Positions 1 to 8,555 of a stretch of DNA of 64,000 nucleotides are shown in pieces (positions within the stretch are counted from its first letter, which is position 1; each line of letters starts with the position of its first letter). Below the pieces are notes generated by a model. That model was given only the letters and a program-made list of their open reading frames with translations, had not been told where the DNA came from and made no database searches. The position numbers were made by a program, and so were the translations under genes. Origin of the DNA: JAHEEL01 sp963715255 (lineage in GTDB: Bacteria > Actinomycetota > Acidimicrobiia > Spongiisociales > UBA5794). The stretch spans positions 186,001 through 250,000 of the forward strand of contig CAVQRN010000003.1 of the NCBI GenBank assembly GCA_963715255.1, written 5' to 3'.

Positions 1-751
1 CTCGACGGCCGTCTCCTCGGATGGCGGCGGCACTCAGCTCCGCGACGCGTCCGCCGCCGATGATGATGACGCGATCGATCTGCACGGGATTCTCCCCGAT
101 GAGCTTGCTCGCCCGGGTCACATCCCGGTCCCTGACGACGAGAAGAATCTTGTCGAACGCCTCGATCACCGTCGACCCTCTCCCGACGAGGGTTTGGTCA
201 TCTCGAACGACTGAGGCGATGACACAGTCCCATCCGGCGAGGGATTCGCGCATGTCCGCCAGGGATTGGCCAACGAGCTCCGAATTGGCGCTGACGATTC
301 CACCCAAGATGACGATGGACCCGTCACAGAACCTGAAGTAGTCCGAGAGCCCGGGATGAGCGACGAGGCCAACCAATTTCTCAGCAACCGCTGCCCGGGG
401 ATCGATCACGGCCTCGACACCCGACGCGAGGACGATGTCCTGGAGTTCGCTGTGTTCGATCCGCGCAACCGTTCTCTCGAGGCCGAGCGAGCGCGCGGTC
501 TGGCAGGCGAGGACATTGGTACCGTCGTCGTCCGACACCGCGAAGAGAATATCGGCCCGGTCCACCCCGGCTCGACGAAGGACGCTCGGACTCGCTCCGT
601 TGCCCTCGACGACGTGCGCATCCAGTCGCTCCCGGAGATGGGCGGCCCGGAGCGGATCGGATTCCACGATGGCGACGTCGTCGCCTTCTGCGACGAGTCG
701 CTCGGCAAGGTGAGAGCCGTCGGCTCCTCCCCCAACGATGACGATCCTCAT
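1..751 (-). CDS. trkA: Trk potassium uptake regulatory protein TrkA (partial, N-terminal 250 residues)
   Basis: This is the NAD-binding, cytoplasmic regulatory subunit of a Trk/Ktr potassium transporter. The reading frame is open from the ATG at 751 to the window edge, so the C-terminus is missing. A Rossmann glycine motif (IVIVGGGADGSHLAERL) sits at residues 3-19 and the usual acidic strand end (VAIVESD) follows. A second RCK module begins with RVIIIGGGRVAEL near residue 228, which is the two-RCK layout of TrkA. The next gene, 29 bases upstream on the same strand, belongs to the copper operon, and nothing suggests it shares that function. The membrane subunit TrkH is not visible and may lie off the left edge. 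Confidence 0.9.
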   Translation of the reverse strand, partial: MRIVIVGGGADGSHLAERLVAEGDDVAIVESDPLRAAHLRERLDAHVVEGNGASPSVLRRAGVDRADILFAVSDDDGTNVLACQTARSLGLERTVARIEHSELQDIVLASGVEAVIDPRAAVAEKLVGLVAHPGLSDYFRFCDGSIVILGGIVSANSELVGQSLADMRESLAGWDCVIASVVRDDQTLVGRGSTVIEAFDKILLVVRDRDVTRASKLIGENPVQIDRVIIIGGGRVAELSAAAIRGDGRR

Positions 752-779
752 GTCTTCTCCTCGACGTCCTGACGCGAGG

Positions 780-1811
780 CTAGCGTTGGTCACTGCCGGT
801 TCGAAGATTCCGATTCTCGATGACGATTCGAGTGGAGAGTCCCGAGATGAGGCCGATCGCGCCGCCCAGTACGACCGCTGTGACCATGCGATCGACTCCA
901 TCCGGCAGAACGGTGGGGAGGATCGGATGCGTGAGAACATCGATCCGGAGGACCCCCCAGATCGTCAGACCGATACTGCCGATGAGGACGATGCGGGCAG
1001 CGCTGCGATCCGAACGCCGCCCCTCGACTAGGGCAAACACTGCCACGGCGAACACGACGATCGGGCCGATGAGCTCGACCCCGAACGTTCGGCCCTCGGC
1101 CACCTGTGATGCCGTGGCAGCGACGCCTGCCATGGTCGCGGCCGCGGCGAGGCCGAGGAGGAGAATCGCAGGGGCAGACGAACGGAAGCGGAACGCAGCA
1201 AGTCCGAAGGCCAGGAACGCGAGAACGACGATCGTGAACCATGGCATGGCATTCGTCGAGGGGATCCAGGAGAGCACGCCGACGATTCGTCCCGGTTCGT
1301 TGTCTACGCGCAGTGGCAGCGTCCACTCGAAGACCGGGACGGTCTCTTCGCCGTTCGAATCGAGAACCACAGCGGGCGGCGTTGGGCTCATCCAGTGCGT
1401 GCGGTGATCATGCCAGCTGTACGTGCCGTTGACCGACACGGTCTCCCACTCAGGAGGGGAGGAAGCATCGGCGTCGGGAGGCAAGACCACCGCGGCGTAT
1501 CGGTCGTCATTGAGGTAGGTCGCAGGCGATCGCCGGTTCACGCGAACGAGACCGTCCTGCTCGAACCGTATGTACGCCTCGCCCTCATAGCCGAGGAGTT
1601 CGATGGTCACCCCGGGCGTGGCCACCAACCGAACGAAGGCGTCACCGCCGATGATCTCAACCTCGGAGATGCCGGAACCCTCAACGCCCGTTACTTCGGA
1701 CCGGTAGTTGGTCGGCGTCGCAGGATCTGCGAAGGCCGGGGTCGCACCCGCCAAGAGCATGACAACCACACTTGTGGCGACGGCGAGTGATCGTGGCATC
1801 GTGACCTTCAT
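780..1811 (-). CDS. Membrane protein with signal peptide, last gene of copper operon
   Basis: I do not recognise a named family. The 343-residue product has a signal peptide (about residues 1-28, ending AFADP), a soluble extracytoplasmic domain of about 165 residues, and then about five hydrophobic segments between residues 190 and 335. The middle of the soluble part contains the short run SWHDHRTHWMSP, rich in His and Met/Trp, which could bind a metal. Its start overlaps the stop of the cupredoxin gene by four bases (ATGA at 1808-1811), so it is translationally coupled to the Sco1/CopC-like genes. A role in copper delivery or cytochrome oxidase assembly is inferred only from this context. 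Confidence 0.75.
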   Translation of the reverse strand: MKVTMPRSLAVATSVVVMLLAGATPAFADPATPTNYRSEVTGVEGSGISEVEIIGGDAFVRLVATPGVTIELLGYEGEAYIRFEQDGLVRVNRRSPATYLNDDRYAAVVLPPDADASSPPEWETVSVNGTYSWHDHRTHWMSPTPPAVVLDSNGEETVPVFEWTLPLRVDNEPGRIVGVLSWIPSTNAMPWFTIVVLAFLAFGLAAFRFRSSAPAILLLGLAAAATMAGVAATASQVAEGRTFGVELIGPIVVFAVAVFALVEGRRSDRSAARIVLIGSIGLTIWGVLRIDVLTHPILPTVLPDGVDRMVTAVVLGGAIGLISGLSTRIVIENRNLRTGSDQR

Positions 1812-2188
1812 CGGACCACGATCGTGACCTCGCCGGATGGATGCAACGTGCAGATCCCCTCGATGCTCCCGACCGTGGAGAACGTCTGATCGATGCGTTG
1901 TCCGGAACCCACGACGTAGGGCCCTACCTGGTGGGTGACCACGTCTTCGTTCGTGATGATGAGCCGATCCCCGACTGCGACCTCGAGGCGCCGAGGGAAC
2001 AGCACGATCTGCTCCCCTTGATCCGTGCGCTCTTGCGTTCCGTCTGGAACGACGATCTCGATCGTCTGTGACGCCGCCGCCCTTGGCACGACGAGCATCG
2101 CGAGGAGCAAGGCGAGCGACACCAAGGCGAGGAGACCGGTTGACCAGAGCAGCGTCGCATGAGACGCTTCTCCCCTGCGTATCGTCAT
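1808..2188 (-). CDS. Membrane-anchored cupredoxin-like protein
   Basis: This 126-residue protein has an N-terminal hydrophobic anchor (about residues 13-35) followed by a small beta domain. The domain resembles plastocyanin-type copper sites: a His in EDVVTHQVG and a closely spaced Cys and His in GICTLHPSGEV. The usual fourth ligand Met is not evident. It probably holds copper at the outer face of the membrane. Both ends overlap neighbouring genes by four bases (2185-2188 and 1808-1811), placing it third in the coupled operon that starts with the Sco1-like gene. The family (cupredoxin fold) is well supported; the physiological partner is inferred. Confidence 0.75.
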   Translation of the reverse strand: MTIRRGEASHATLLWSTGLLALVSLALLLAMLVVPRAAASQTIEIVVPDGTQERTDQGEQIVLFPRRLEVAVGDRLIITNEDVVTHQVGPYVVGSGQRIDQTFSTVGSIEGICTLHPSGEVTIVVR

Positions 2189-3468
2189 CGGAAATTCATC
2201 TCCATCGTGGCCGTCTCCGTGATGCCGTTGCCCATTGTGGTTCTGATCCGGAACGTCCATGCCCCGGCAAGCGGCAGGTCGGCATGATACGAGAGCAAGT
2301 GGTTGGGTCCCGCCCGCACGAGCGGCACCTCCAGGGGCCCGACGCCGGCAGCAGGATGAAAGGCGGCGACGGTCGTCGGACCGAGATCGGCTGCTCCTCC
2401 GGTCGTGTCGAATCCGTAGAGGTGCATCTCGTTGGGGCCCGATTCCGCCGGATCGGCGGACATCTCGATGAGGAGATCGCCGGTCTCGACGGTGCCGCTG
2501 GTCCCAGAACCTCGCAGATCCACGACGACCGGAACAGCGATCGCCAATCCCATGAGGAGGCCAACAAGAGCCACCACCGGACGACCTGATACCACACCTA
2601 TCCATACCAGTGCACCCATGGCTATGACAACGACCACCAAAGGCCATGGCACCCGGACCAGCCATCCAAGGCCGATCGAGACCCATATCACGGCGCCGAC
2701 GGACACCACCAGGACCGCAACCGACCCCCACCGGGATCGGACCGTGCGAAGCAATACGAGAACGAAGGGAATGGTCCCCACGGTCAGCATGGCCGACATC
2801 CATGCCCGCCCGGGAACGGAAGATGCCGCGCTCAGTACCACACCGGAGTCGATGAGATCGCCGGGCAAAGCATCCGCGGGGACTCCATACGTCAGCGCGG
2901 CCACGAGTCCACCGACCGCCGTGGCGGCAGCCGCGGTGCCGATGAGTTGTTCGTACTCCCGTGGCTCCCGCTGTGAACGAACCCGGTGTGCCCCGACCAG
3001 GAGGCCGATCGCTCCTCCTGCGGCGACGGCGGATGCGAACACTCGGAGACCTCCGAGCGCTCCCCCCGCCCCGGCGATCTCGCGTTGGACGGCGACGGAC
3101 GCGGTTCCACGCGGGTCGACGGTGAAGACATAGGCGCCAACAAGCGGATTGCCAGCAGTGTCCATTCCCTTCCAGTCGACGAGATAGTTCCCAGACCCCT
3201 CCGAAGGCGCAGGGGTCACCGCGAGCGTGCCGTTGATCTGACCGCCGGCGTCCGTCGCCGCTACTCCGTCCTTGAAGACCCGGATGCGCACTGACTGCAC
3301 GGGCGTTGCGAACGTCAGAGAGATCTCGTCCGGTGGCCGGGCGACCACCGCCCCGACGGCCGGCGAAGCATCGAGAAGCGTCTCCGGCGGTTCCTCTGCC
3401 ATCGCCCCACTGGCGCCGGCGGTAGCCAGCCAGATCGCCGCACCGGCAATGAGTAGTCCACGGATCAT
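2185..3468 (-). CDS. CopC-like / CopD-like / YtkA-like copper membrane protein
   Basis: The 427-residue product has a signal peptide (to about residue 24) and then a CopC-type beta domain (LLDASPAVGAVV, LTFATPV, VDWKGMDTAGNPLVGAYVFTV) at about 25-120. A membrane region of about seven or eight segments (about 140-335) resembles CopD. A C-terminal beta domain (about 340-427) has the look of YtkA-like domains (GPNHLLSYHADLPLAGAWTFRI). The His that begins mature CopC and binds copper is absent, because the mature end reads AEEPPETLLD. That either alters metal binding or means the copper site lies elsewhere, for example in HLYGF or NHLLSYH. It overlaps both neighbours by four bases. Confidence 0.8.
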   Translation of the reverse strand: MIRGLLIAGAAIWLATAGASGAMAEEPPETLLDASPAVGAVVARPPDEISLTFATPVQSVRIRVFKDGVAATDAGGQINGTLAVTPAPSEGSGNYLVDWKGMDTAGNPLVGAYVFTVDPRGTASVAVQREIAGAGGALGGLRVFASAVAAGGAIGLLVGAHRVRSQREPREYEQLIGTAAAATAVGGLVAALTYGVPADALPGDLIDSGVVLSAASSVPGRAWMSAMLTVGTIPFVLVLLRTVRSRWGSVAVLVVSVGAVIWVSIGLGWLVRVPWPLVVVVIAMGALVWIGVVSGRPVVALVGLLMGLAIAVPVVVDLRGSGTSGTVETGDLLIEMSADPAESGPNEMHLYGFDTTGGAADLGPTTVAAFHPAAGVGPLEVPLVRAGPNHLLSYHADLPLAGAWTFRIRTTMGNGITETATMEMNFR

Positions 3469-4079
3469 CCGTACCGCTCGTGCAGAACGCTCTCGAGGCT
3501 GTCGGCGAGCAGGGCGGGTTCGCGATCGGCGCTGAAACCGAACTCCCAGATGATCAACCCTTCCTCATCAACCACGAACACGGTTGCCGAGTGGCCGACG
3601 TCGTATGCCGTGGTTCCCGCGTCGTGCTCCTCGACCTCGTAGAGCACGCCGAAGAGCTCGGCGGCTTCGTCGAGCGCCGCGCCGCTCGGGGCAAGGAGTC
3701 CGTGATGCCTCTCGAAGAATGCGTCGAGATACTTCGAGATCGTGGGCCCCTCATCCCGTTCCGGGTCGACGCTGACCATGCCGACGGCGATGCGGTTCGC
3801 CTGATCCTCCGGCATCAAATCGAGGGCGCTCGAGATCTCTGCCATCGTTGTAGGACAGACATCGGGGCACGACAAGTACCCGAAGTACATGAGCAGCAGT
3901 TCACGCTCATTGGCGACCGGGGCGAACGGTTCTCCGGTGGATACCGTCGAGTAATCGATGAATTCGGCGGATGACACGTCCGGGGAGGGAATCCGGTTGT
4001 ACCCGGCACGCTCGTCCGGACGCAGCGAAGACGCGGAACAGGACGCCGCTACCAGCGGCGATCGCACATACGAGGGCAA
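3465..4079 (-). CDS. SCO1/SenC family copper chaperone
   Basis: Thioredoxin-fold protein that loads copper into the CuA centre of cytochrome c oxidase. The family motif CxxxC is present (SCPDVCP), as is the conserved His downstream (YDVGHSATVFVVDE). The N-terminus is uncertain. In the SCO frame the only start is a TTG at 4079, and the leader PLVAASC has a lipobox-like end but no hydrophobic core. One frame over, an ATG at 4090-4092 begins MRTRIALVCAIA, a good signal-peptide start, so a single indel near 4045-4057 would give a standard lipoprotein leader. It is the first gene of the coupled copper operon. Confidence 0.85.
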   Translation of the reverse strand: MPSYVRSPLVAASCSASSLRPDERAGYNRIPSPDVSSAEFIDYSTVSTGEPFAPVANERELLLMYFGYLSCPDVCPTTMAEISSALDLMPEDQANRIAVGMVSVDPERDEGPTISKYLDAFFERHHGLLAPSGAALDEAAELFGVLYEVEEHDAGTTAYDVGHSATVFVVDEEGLIIWEFGFSADREPALLADSLESVLHERYG

Positions 4080-4220
4080 TTCGCGTTCTCATGACCTCTG
4101 TCCTTCCAACGCTGGCGAACCGAACCGGTCACCGCTCTCAAGCGATGGTAGGAGTGTGCGCACCGGTCCCGCCCCAGGGATCGAGGATCGGCGCGCTCAA
4201 CCCTCCCCTACCCTGCTCGT

Positions 4221-4841
4221 GTGAACGAAGACCACACGAAGAGGGAGATCGGGGTTGGACCCCATCCGGAGCCATGGCCCGACGATCCGCGTCTGGATCC
4301 CGACCTCCTGGCGGAGGGAGACCGCCGCAATGTGATCGACGGGTATCGCTACTGGTCTCGCGAAGCGATCGTTGCCGACCTGGATCTGCGACGGCACCCC
4401 TTCCACGTCGCCATCGAGAACTGGCAACACGACTTCAACATCGGATCGATCGTTCGCAATGCGAATGCCTTTCTCGCTGGCGGCGTCCACATTGTTGGAA
4501 AGCGCCGCTGGAACCGTCGCGGCGCCATGGTGACGGACCGCTATCTGCATGTGAAGCACCACGCCACGATGGTTGAGTTCATCGAATGGGCCACCGACGA
4601 AGGCCTTCCGATCATTGGAATCGACATCCTGCCGGGGGCGGTCCCGATCGAGACCACCGATTTGCCCGAGCGTTGCGTCTTGCTGTTCGGACAGGAGGGT
4701 CCCGGCCTCTCCACGGAGGCGCGCGACGCGTGTGACACGGTCTGCTCGATCGCCCAATTCGGTTCAACCCGATCCATCAACGCAGGCGTCGCATCTGGGA
4801 TAGCGATGCACGTCTGGATCCAGCAGCACGTGGAGCTCTGA
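4221..4841 (+). CDS. SpoU/TrmH family RNA 2'-O-methyltransferase
   Basis: This 206-residue SPOUT methyltransferase would add a methyl group from S-adenosylmethionine to a ribose in rRNA or tRNA. The three family motifs are in order: NIGSIVRNANAFLAGGVHIVG-type motif 1 (about residues 75-95), LLFGQEGPGLS motif 2 and FGSTRSINAGVASGIAMH motif 3, which forms the trefoil knot. The start is a GTG at 4221. It stands alone between the divergent copper operon and the convergent P450 gene. The target nucleotide cannot be told from the sequence. Confidence 0.88.
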   Translation: MNEDHTKREIGVGPHPEPWPDDPRLDPDLLAEGDRRNVIDGYRYWSREAIVADLDLRRHPFHVAIENWQHDFNIGSIVRNANAFLAGGVHIVGKRRWNRRGAMVTDRYLHVKHHATMVEFIEWATDEGLPIIGIDILPGAVPIETTDLPERCVLLFGQEGPGLSTEARDACDTVCSIAQFGSTRSINAGVASGIAMHVWIQQHVEL

Positions 4842-4888
4842 GTCGCGACCTTCCAGCCTCCCCCGCAAGAGGAGAGCGTCACTGCGCA

Positions 4889-6097
4889 CTACGCCGATAC
4901 TTCAACGGCCTCGTAGCCGTGGATCACGAAGGCCTGTTTCCTGACCGGCGGTCCGGTCAATGTGAGGTCGGGCGTGACGGCCGCCATGCGTTCGAGCGCC
5001 ACCGAGAGTTCGAGCCGTGCGAGGGGCGCTCCGATACACGTGTGGATTCCGCCGCCGAATGTGATGTGCGAGGCATCGCCGCGATCGATGATGAACTCGT
5101 CCGGCTGGTCGAAGTGCCTGGGGTCGCGGTTCGCCGACCCGAAGAGCATGGCAATCTTCTCGCCCCGAACGAAATTGCGGCCTGCGTACGAGACATGGTC
5201 GGCGAGAACCCACCGTTCGAAGAGTTGCAGCGGTGGGTCAAATCGGATCATCTCCTCAACGGCCGTCCGCGAGGTCACCCGTTCCGAACGGACCGACTCC
5301 CATGCGTCGGGAGCGGCGAGCATAGAGACCATTCCGTTGCCGAGGGAATTGACGGTCGCTTCATGCCCAGCGTTGAGCAGAAGCACGATTGTCGAGATGA
5401 TCTCACGGTCGCTGAGGCGTCCGTCCGACGTCTCGACGGTGCAGAGGCCGGAGATGAGATCGTCGGCCGGGTGCGCCCGCCGTTCGGCGATGAGGTCCCG
5501 ACACCACGACGCGAATTCCGCTGAGGCTCGAACCGCAGAGGTGGCCTGATCGTCGGTGGTGTCGAGCTCGTACATCTTCACGATGTGATGCGACCAGTCG
5601 AGATAGCGGGGCCAGTCCTCGATCGGTGCACCGAGCAGCTCGGCGATCACGTGTATGGAGAAGGGCTGCGCAAAGTCGGAGAGGAGGTCGAATCGCGGGT
5701 TCTGCGATGCCTCGTGAAGAAGCCGGTCGGCATGTGCAACGATCACCGGTCGGAGCCCGTCGATGCGTTTCGGCGTGAACTCCCGATACACGAGTTGCCG
5801 CAGGCGACGGTGCTCCGGCGGTTCCAGCATCAGCAAGGACCACTGTTCGACGTCGTTGTACGGGCCCCAGTCGGACCTCAATGGTGGCAGGCCGACCTCG
5901 GCCCTTGTCATGATTGGTTCGGGAACCCGACCGAGGCGCCGGTCCCGCAGCACTCGGAACACGTCCTCGTACCGGGTGAGGAACCATCGCCGTATGCCGT
6001 CCTCGCTCACCTGGTCGAAGATCGGCGTGGCCTCCCGGGTGGTGTTGAGGACGGGATAGGGGTCCTGGAGAAAGACGGGGTCGGCGAAGTCGATCAT
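4889..6097 (-). CDS. Cytochrome P450
   Basis: This 402-residue soluble P450 has all class hallmarks. The I-helix oxygen-activation motif is AGHEAT, the ExxR pair is in EEMIRF, and the heme-ligand loop FGGGIHTCIG carries the cysteine at about residue 354. It is a bacterial three-component type, needing a ferredoxin and reductase that are not encoded nearby. Substrate cannot be predicted. The upstream hairpin at 6119-6145 ends only 21 bases before the ATG and separates it from the DUF1508 and MsrB genes, so it may be transcribed from a promoter overlapping that region. Confidence 0.92.
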   Translation of the reverse strand: MIDFADPVFLQDPYPVLNTTREATPIFDQVSEDGIRRWFLTRYEDVFRVLRDRRLGRVPEPIMTRAEVGLPPLRSDWGPYNDVEQWSLLMLEPPEHRRLRQLVYREFTPKRIDGLRPVIVAHADRLLHEASQNPRFDLLSDFAQPFSIHVIAELLGAPIEDWPRYLDWSHHIVKMYELDTTDDQATSAVRASAEFASWCRDLIAERRAHPADDLISGLCTVETSDGRLSDREIISTIVLLLNAGHEATVNSLGNGMVSMLAAPDAWESVRSERVTSRTAVEEMIRFDPPLQLFERWVLADHVSYAGRNFVRGEKIAMLFGSANRDPRHFDQPDEFIIDRGDASHITFGGGIHTCIGAPLARLELSVALERMAAVTPDLTLTGPPVRKQAFVIHGYEAVEVSA

Positions 6098-6118
6098 GCG
6101 CTGGAACCTCCCCGCGAG

Positions 6119-6145
6119 CGAACCGCCGCACAGTGCGGCGGTTCG
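6119..6145 (-). terminator. GC-rich hairpin, probable terminator of the msrB-DUF1508 unit
   Basis: The arms cgaaccgccgca and tgcggcggttcg pair perfectly around a three-base loop. The hairpin lies just after the stop of the DUF1508 gene at 6161 on the minus strand. There is no clear T-run after it, so it is a hairpin of probable but unproven terminator function. Confidence 0.5.
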
Positions 6146-6160
6146 TCGGTGAACGTTGTC

Positions 6161-6343
6161 CTATTTCTCGGGCTCGATGATCGGTCCATCGTAGGTACCG
6201 GCGAGGAGCTTCTCGAGCGTCGATCTCGCGGATGTCCGTTTCGAGTATCCCTGGCTCTGGGCCACGATCTGACCGTTTGAGGCCTTCACTCGGAACGCCC
6301 ATTTTCCGTTTCGTTGTTGATAGAGCTCGCCTTTACCGGCCAT
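6161..6343 (-). CDS. DUF1508 (YegP-like) small protein
   Basis: This 60-residue protein is a single DUF1508 unit: YQQRNGKWAFRVKASNGQIVAQSQGY followed by a short helix, seen here in pieces (KWAFRVKASNGQ, QSQGYSKRTSA). Members of this family are small beta-rich proteins of unknown role; YegP of E. coli has two copies. A strong ribosome binding site (GGAGGGAAAGA) precedes the ATG. It lies 81 bases after msrB on the same strand and may be co-transcribed with it. Confidence 0.85.
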   Translation of the reverse strand: MAGKGELYQQRNGKWAFRVKASNGQIVAQSQGYSKRTSARSTLEKLLAGTYDGPIIEPEK

Positions 6344-6424
6344 GGGGTCTTTCCCTCCTTAGGAATTGACCAAACCATAGTCCGCGAAATCTCTCCGTAG
6401 CGACTTGTCGGCGCGAAGAACCCG

Positions 6425-6820
6425 CTAGAGGTCCGCTTCTCGCTCGAGATCGAGGGCGGCCGAGTTGATGCAATAGCGCAAACCGGTCGGATTCGGCCCG
6501 TCGTCGAAGACATGGCCGAGGTGGGCGCCACACTCCGCGCAGGTGACCTCGGTTCGCACGCGAAGGAGGCTTCGGTCGTCCTGAGTGTCGACGACGGCGT
6601 CCGACGATGGCTGCCAGAAGCTCGGCCAGCCGCTCCCTGAGTCGAATTTGGTCTCGCTCGAGAACAGCTCGGCGCCGCACACGATGCAGTGATACGCACC
6701 TGCGTCTTTGGTGTCCCAATACTCGCCGGTGAACGCCTGTTCGGTCCCTGCTTCCTGGGTGACGTAGATCTGCATCGGTGAGAGTCCGGAGAGATCCGGT
6801 TCGTTGGTGTCGCTCATCAC
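6425..6820 (-). CDS. msrB: Peptide-methionine (R)-S-oxide reductase
   Basis: MsrB repairs the R-epimer of methionine sulfoxide in proteins. Two CxxC pairs for structural zinc (HCIVCG and CAECG), the conserved GSGWPSFW box and the catalytic cysteine in RYCINSAALD are all present. The length of about 130 residues is normal. Two ATG codons stand in tandem at the start, so the protein begins at 6820 or 6817. It is transcribed divergently from the aldehyde dehydrogenase gene at 6841, with only 20 bases between the start codons, so the promoters must overlap or lie inside the genes. Confidence 0.95.
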   Translation of the reverse strand: MMSDTNEPDLSGLSPMQIYVTQEAGTEQAFTGEYWDTKDAGAYHCIVCGAELFSSETKFDSGSGWPSFWQPSSDAVVDTQDDRSLLRVRTEVTCAECGAHLGHVFDDGPNPTGLRYCINSAALDLEREADL

Positions 6821-6840
6821 GTCAGGCTACCGTCACGTTC

Positions 6841-8547
6841 ATGGATACGAGCTCGATCGACGCCGCCCTCGAGGCCTTGGACGCGAACAAGATCCGCTGG
6901 GCACGTCTGCCGATCGCCACGAAGATCCATCTCCTTGAGGGTATTCGCAGGCGAGTCGGGTCCGTGGCCCACGCATGGGTCGAGGCAGCCGTGGCGGCAA
7001 AACGGATTCCACCCGATTCACAGCTTGTCGGCGAGGAGTGGACGAGCGGACCCTATGCCGTCGCAGCCGGTGCCGCGGCCGTTGCCGACACGCTCCGCCG
7101 CATTGACAACGGGACACCCGTTCTCGAAGGGCTATCGACCCGGAGGTTGGCCAATGGTCAAGTCGCCGTACGGGTGTTCCCTGCGAATTCCAAGGATCGT
7201 CTCTTCCTCAGTGGACATTCCGCAGAGGTCTGGATGCAGGCGGGTGTCGAGGAGGCAGATCTCGAGGCAATCGCGGCTTCCTTCTACCGGACGGCAGAAC
7301 CTGCGGGTTCCGTTGCCCTGGTGCTCGGTGCCGGCAACATCTCCTCGATTGCCCCGCTCGACGTTCTCACCGAGTTGTTCACCTATGGCGCCGTCACCGC
7401 GGTGAAACTCAATCCCGTCAACGCCTACCTCGGACCCTTCCTGGAGGAGGTCTTCGGGCAATTCATTGAAGGTGGATTCGTCCGTTTCGTCTACGGAGGC
7501 ACCGAGGAGGGCCTCTACCTCACCCGGCACGAACTCGTCGAACACATTCACCTCACCGGTGCGGCCAAGACTCATGACGCAATCGTCTACGGCACGGGTG
7601 CGGACGGCGTTCGCCGGAAGAATGCGGACGAACCACTGATTTCCACGCCCGTGACGAGTGAGTTGGGCGGGGTCGGCCCGACGATCGTTGTGGGCGGCGA
7701 GTGGTCCGATGCCGATCTGCGGTATCAGGCTGCGCACATCATGAGCCAGAAGCTCCACAATCACGGCTTCAACTGCATCGCCTGCCAAGTTCTGGTTCTT
7801 CCGGAAGAGTGGGATCAAGCCGACGACCTGCTCGATGAAATGCGGGCAGTCGTCTCCCAGGTCGACGGACGGATCGCCTACTACCCGGGCGCCGTTGAGC
7901 GGCAAGCCACTGCGGTGGCGGCACATCCGCAGGCAGAGATTCTCACCGACGGAGAGGGACCGGTGACATTTCTCACCAATCTCGATCCGTTGGTGCGCGA
8001 CGACCTGTGTTTCACCACCGAGTTCTTCGGTGCAGTACTCGGTGTTGTCCGCCTTCCCGGGTCCGACACGCAAACCTACCTCGCCAACGCGGTGGCGTTC
8101 GCCAACGGGACGCTCGATGGCAATCTCGGAGCGAACGTGATCATCCACCCTGCAACCGCCAAGCAGGACTCGGTCGCATTGGAGACCGCGATCCACGACC
8201 TCCGGTATGGGACGATCGCTGTGAATTCCTGGGTCGGTGTTGCATTCGCGATGAGTCGGGCAACATGGGGAGCATTTCCCGGCAATCCCCGCAATGCCAT
8301 CGCGTCGGGAACCGGGGTTGTCCACAACGCCCTCATGCTCGAGGGCGCCGAGCGGACCGTCGTTCGCGGGGCGTTTGCGCCGTTCCCGCGAACGATGCGA
8401 GAGGGCGTGTTCCATACTGAGCCCACTCCCCCGTACTTCATCACCAATCGTCAGGCAGCCCACCTGGGGGAACTGCTGACCGAATTCGCCGTGAGTGGAT
8501 CACGAAGGACCCTCACCGCGATCGTGGCCACGGCCATGCGGGGCTGA
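6841..8547 (+). CDS. Aldehyde dehydrogenase family protein
   Basis: The 568-residue product has the aldehyde dehydrogenase fold: a Rossmann segment (VALVLGAGNISSIAPLDVL, about residues 160-178), the general-base Glu in TSELGGVGP, and the nucleophilic Cys in HGFNCIACQV. It is longer than typical members (about 480-500), with extra residues at the N-terminus, so it may be a divergent subgroup acting on an acyl-CoA or long-chain aldehyde; that is inference. I chose the ATG at 6841 over an in-frame upstream start because that region overlaps the msrB start. Confidence 0.85.
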   Translation: MDTSSIDAALEALDANKIRWARLPIATKIHLLEGIRRRVGSVAHAWVEAAVAAKRIPPDSQLVGEEWTSGPYAVAAGAAAVADTLRRIDNGTPVLEGLSTRRLANGQVAVRVFPANSKDRLFLSGHSAEVWMQAGVEEADLEAIAASFYRTAEPAGSVALVLGAGNISSIAPLDVLTELFTYGAVTAVKLNPVNAYLGPFLEEVFGQFIEGGFVRFVYGGTEEGLYLTRHELVEHIHLTGAAKTHDAIVYGTGADGVRRKNADEPLISTPVTSELGGVGPTIVVGGEWSDADLRYQAAHIMSQKLHNHGFNCIACQVLVLPEEWDQADDLLDEMRAVVSQVDGRIAYYPGAVERQATAVAAHPQAEILTDGEGPVTFLTNLDPLVRDDLCFTTEFFGAVLGVVRLPGSDTQTYLANAVAFANGTLDGNLGANVIIHPATAKQDSVALETAIHDLRYGTIAVNSWVGVAFAMSRATWGAFPGNPRNAIASGTGVVHNALMLEGAERTVVRGAFAPFPRTMREGVFHTEPTPPYFITNRQAAHLGELLTEFAVSGSRRTLTAIVATAMRG

Positions 8548-8555
8548 CCGCGCTC

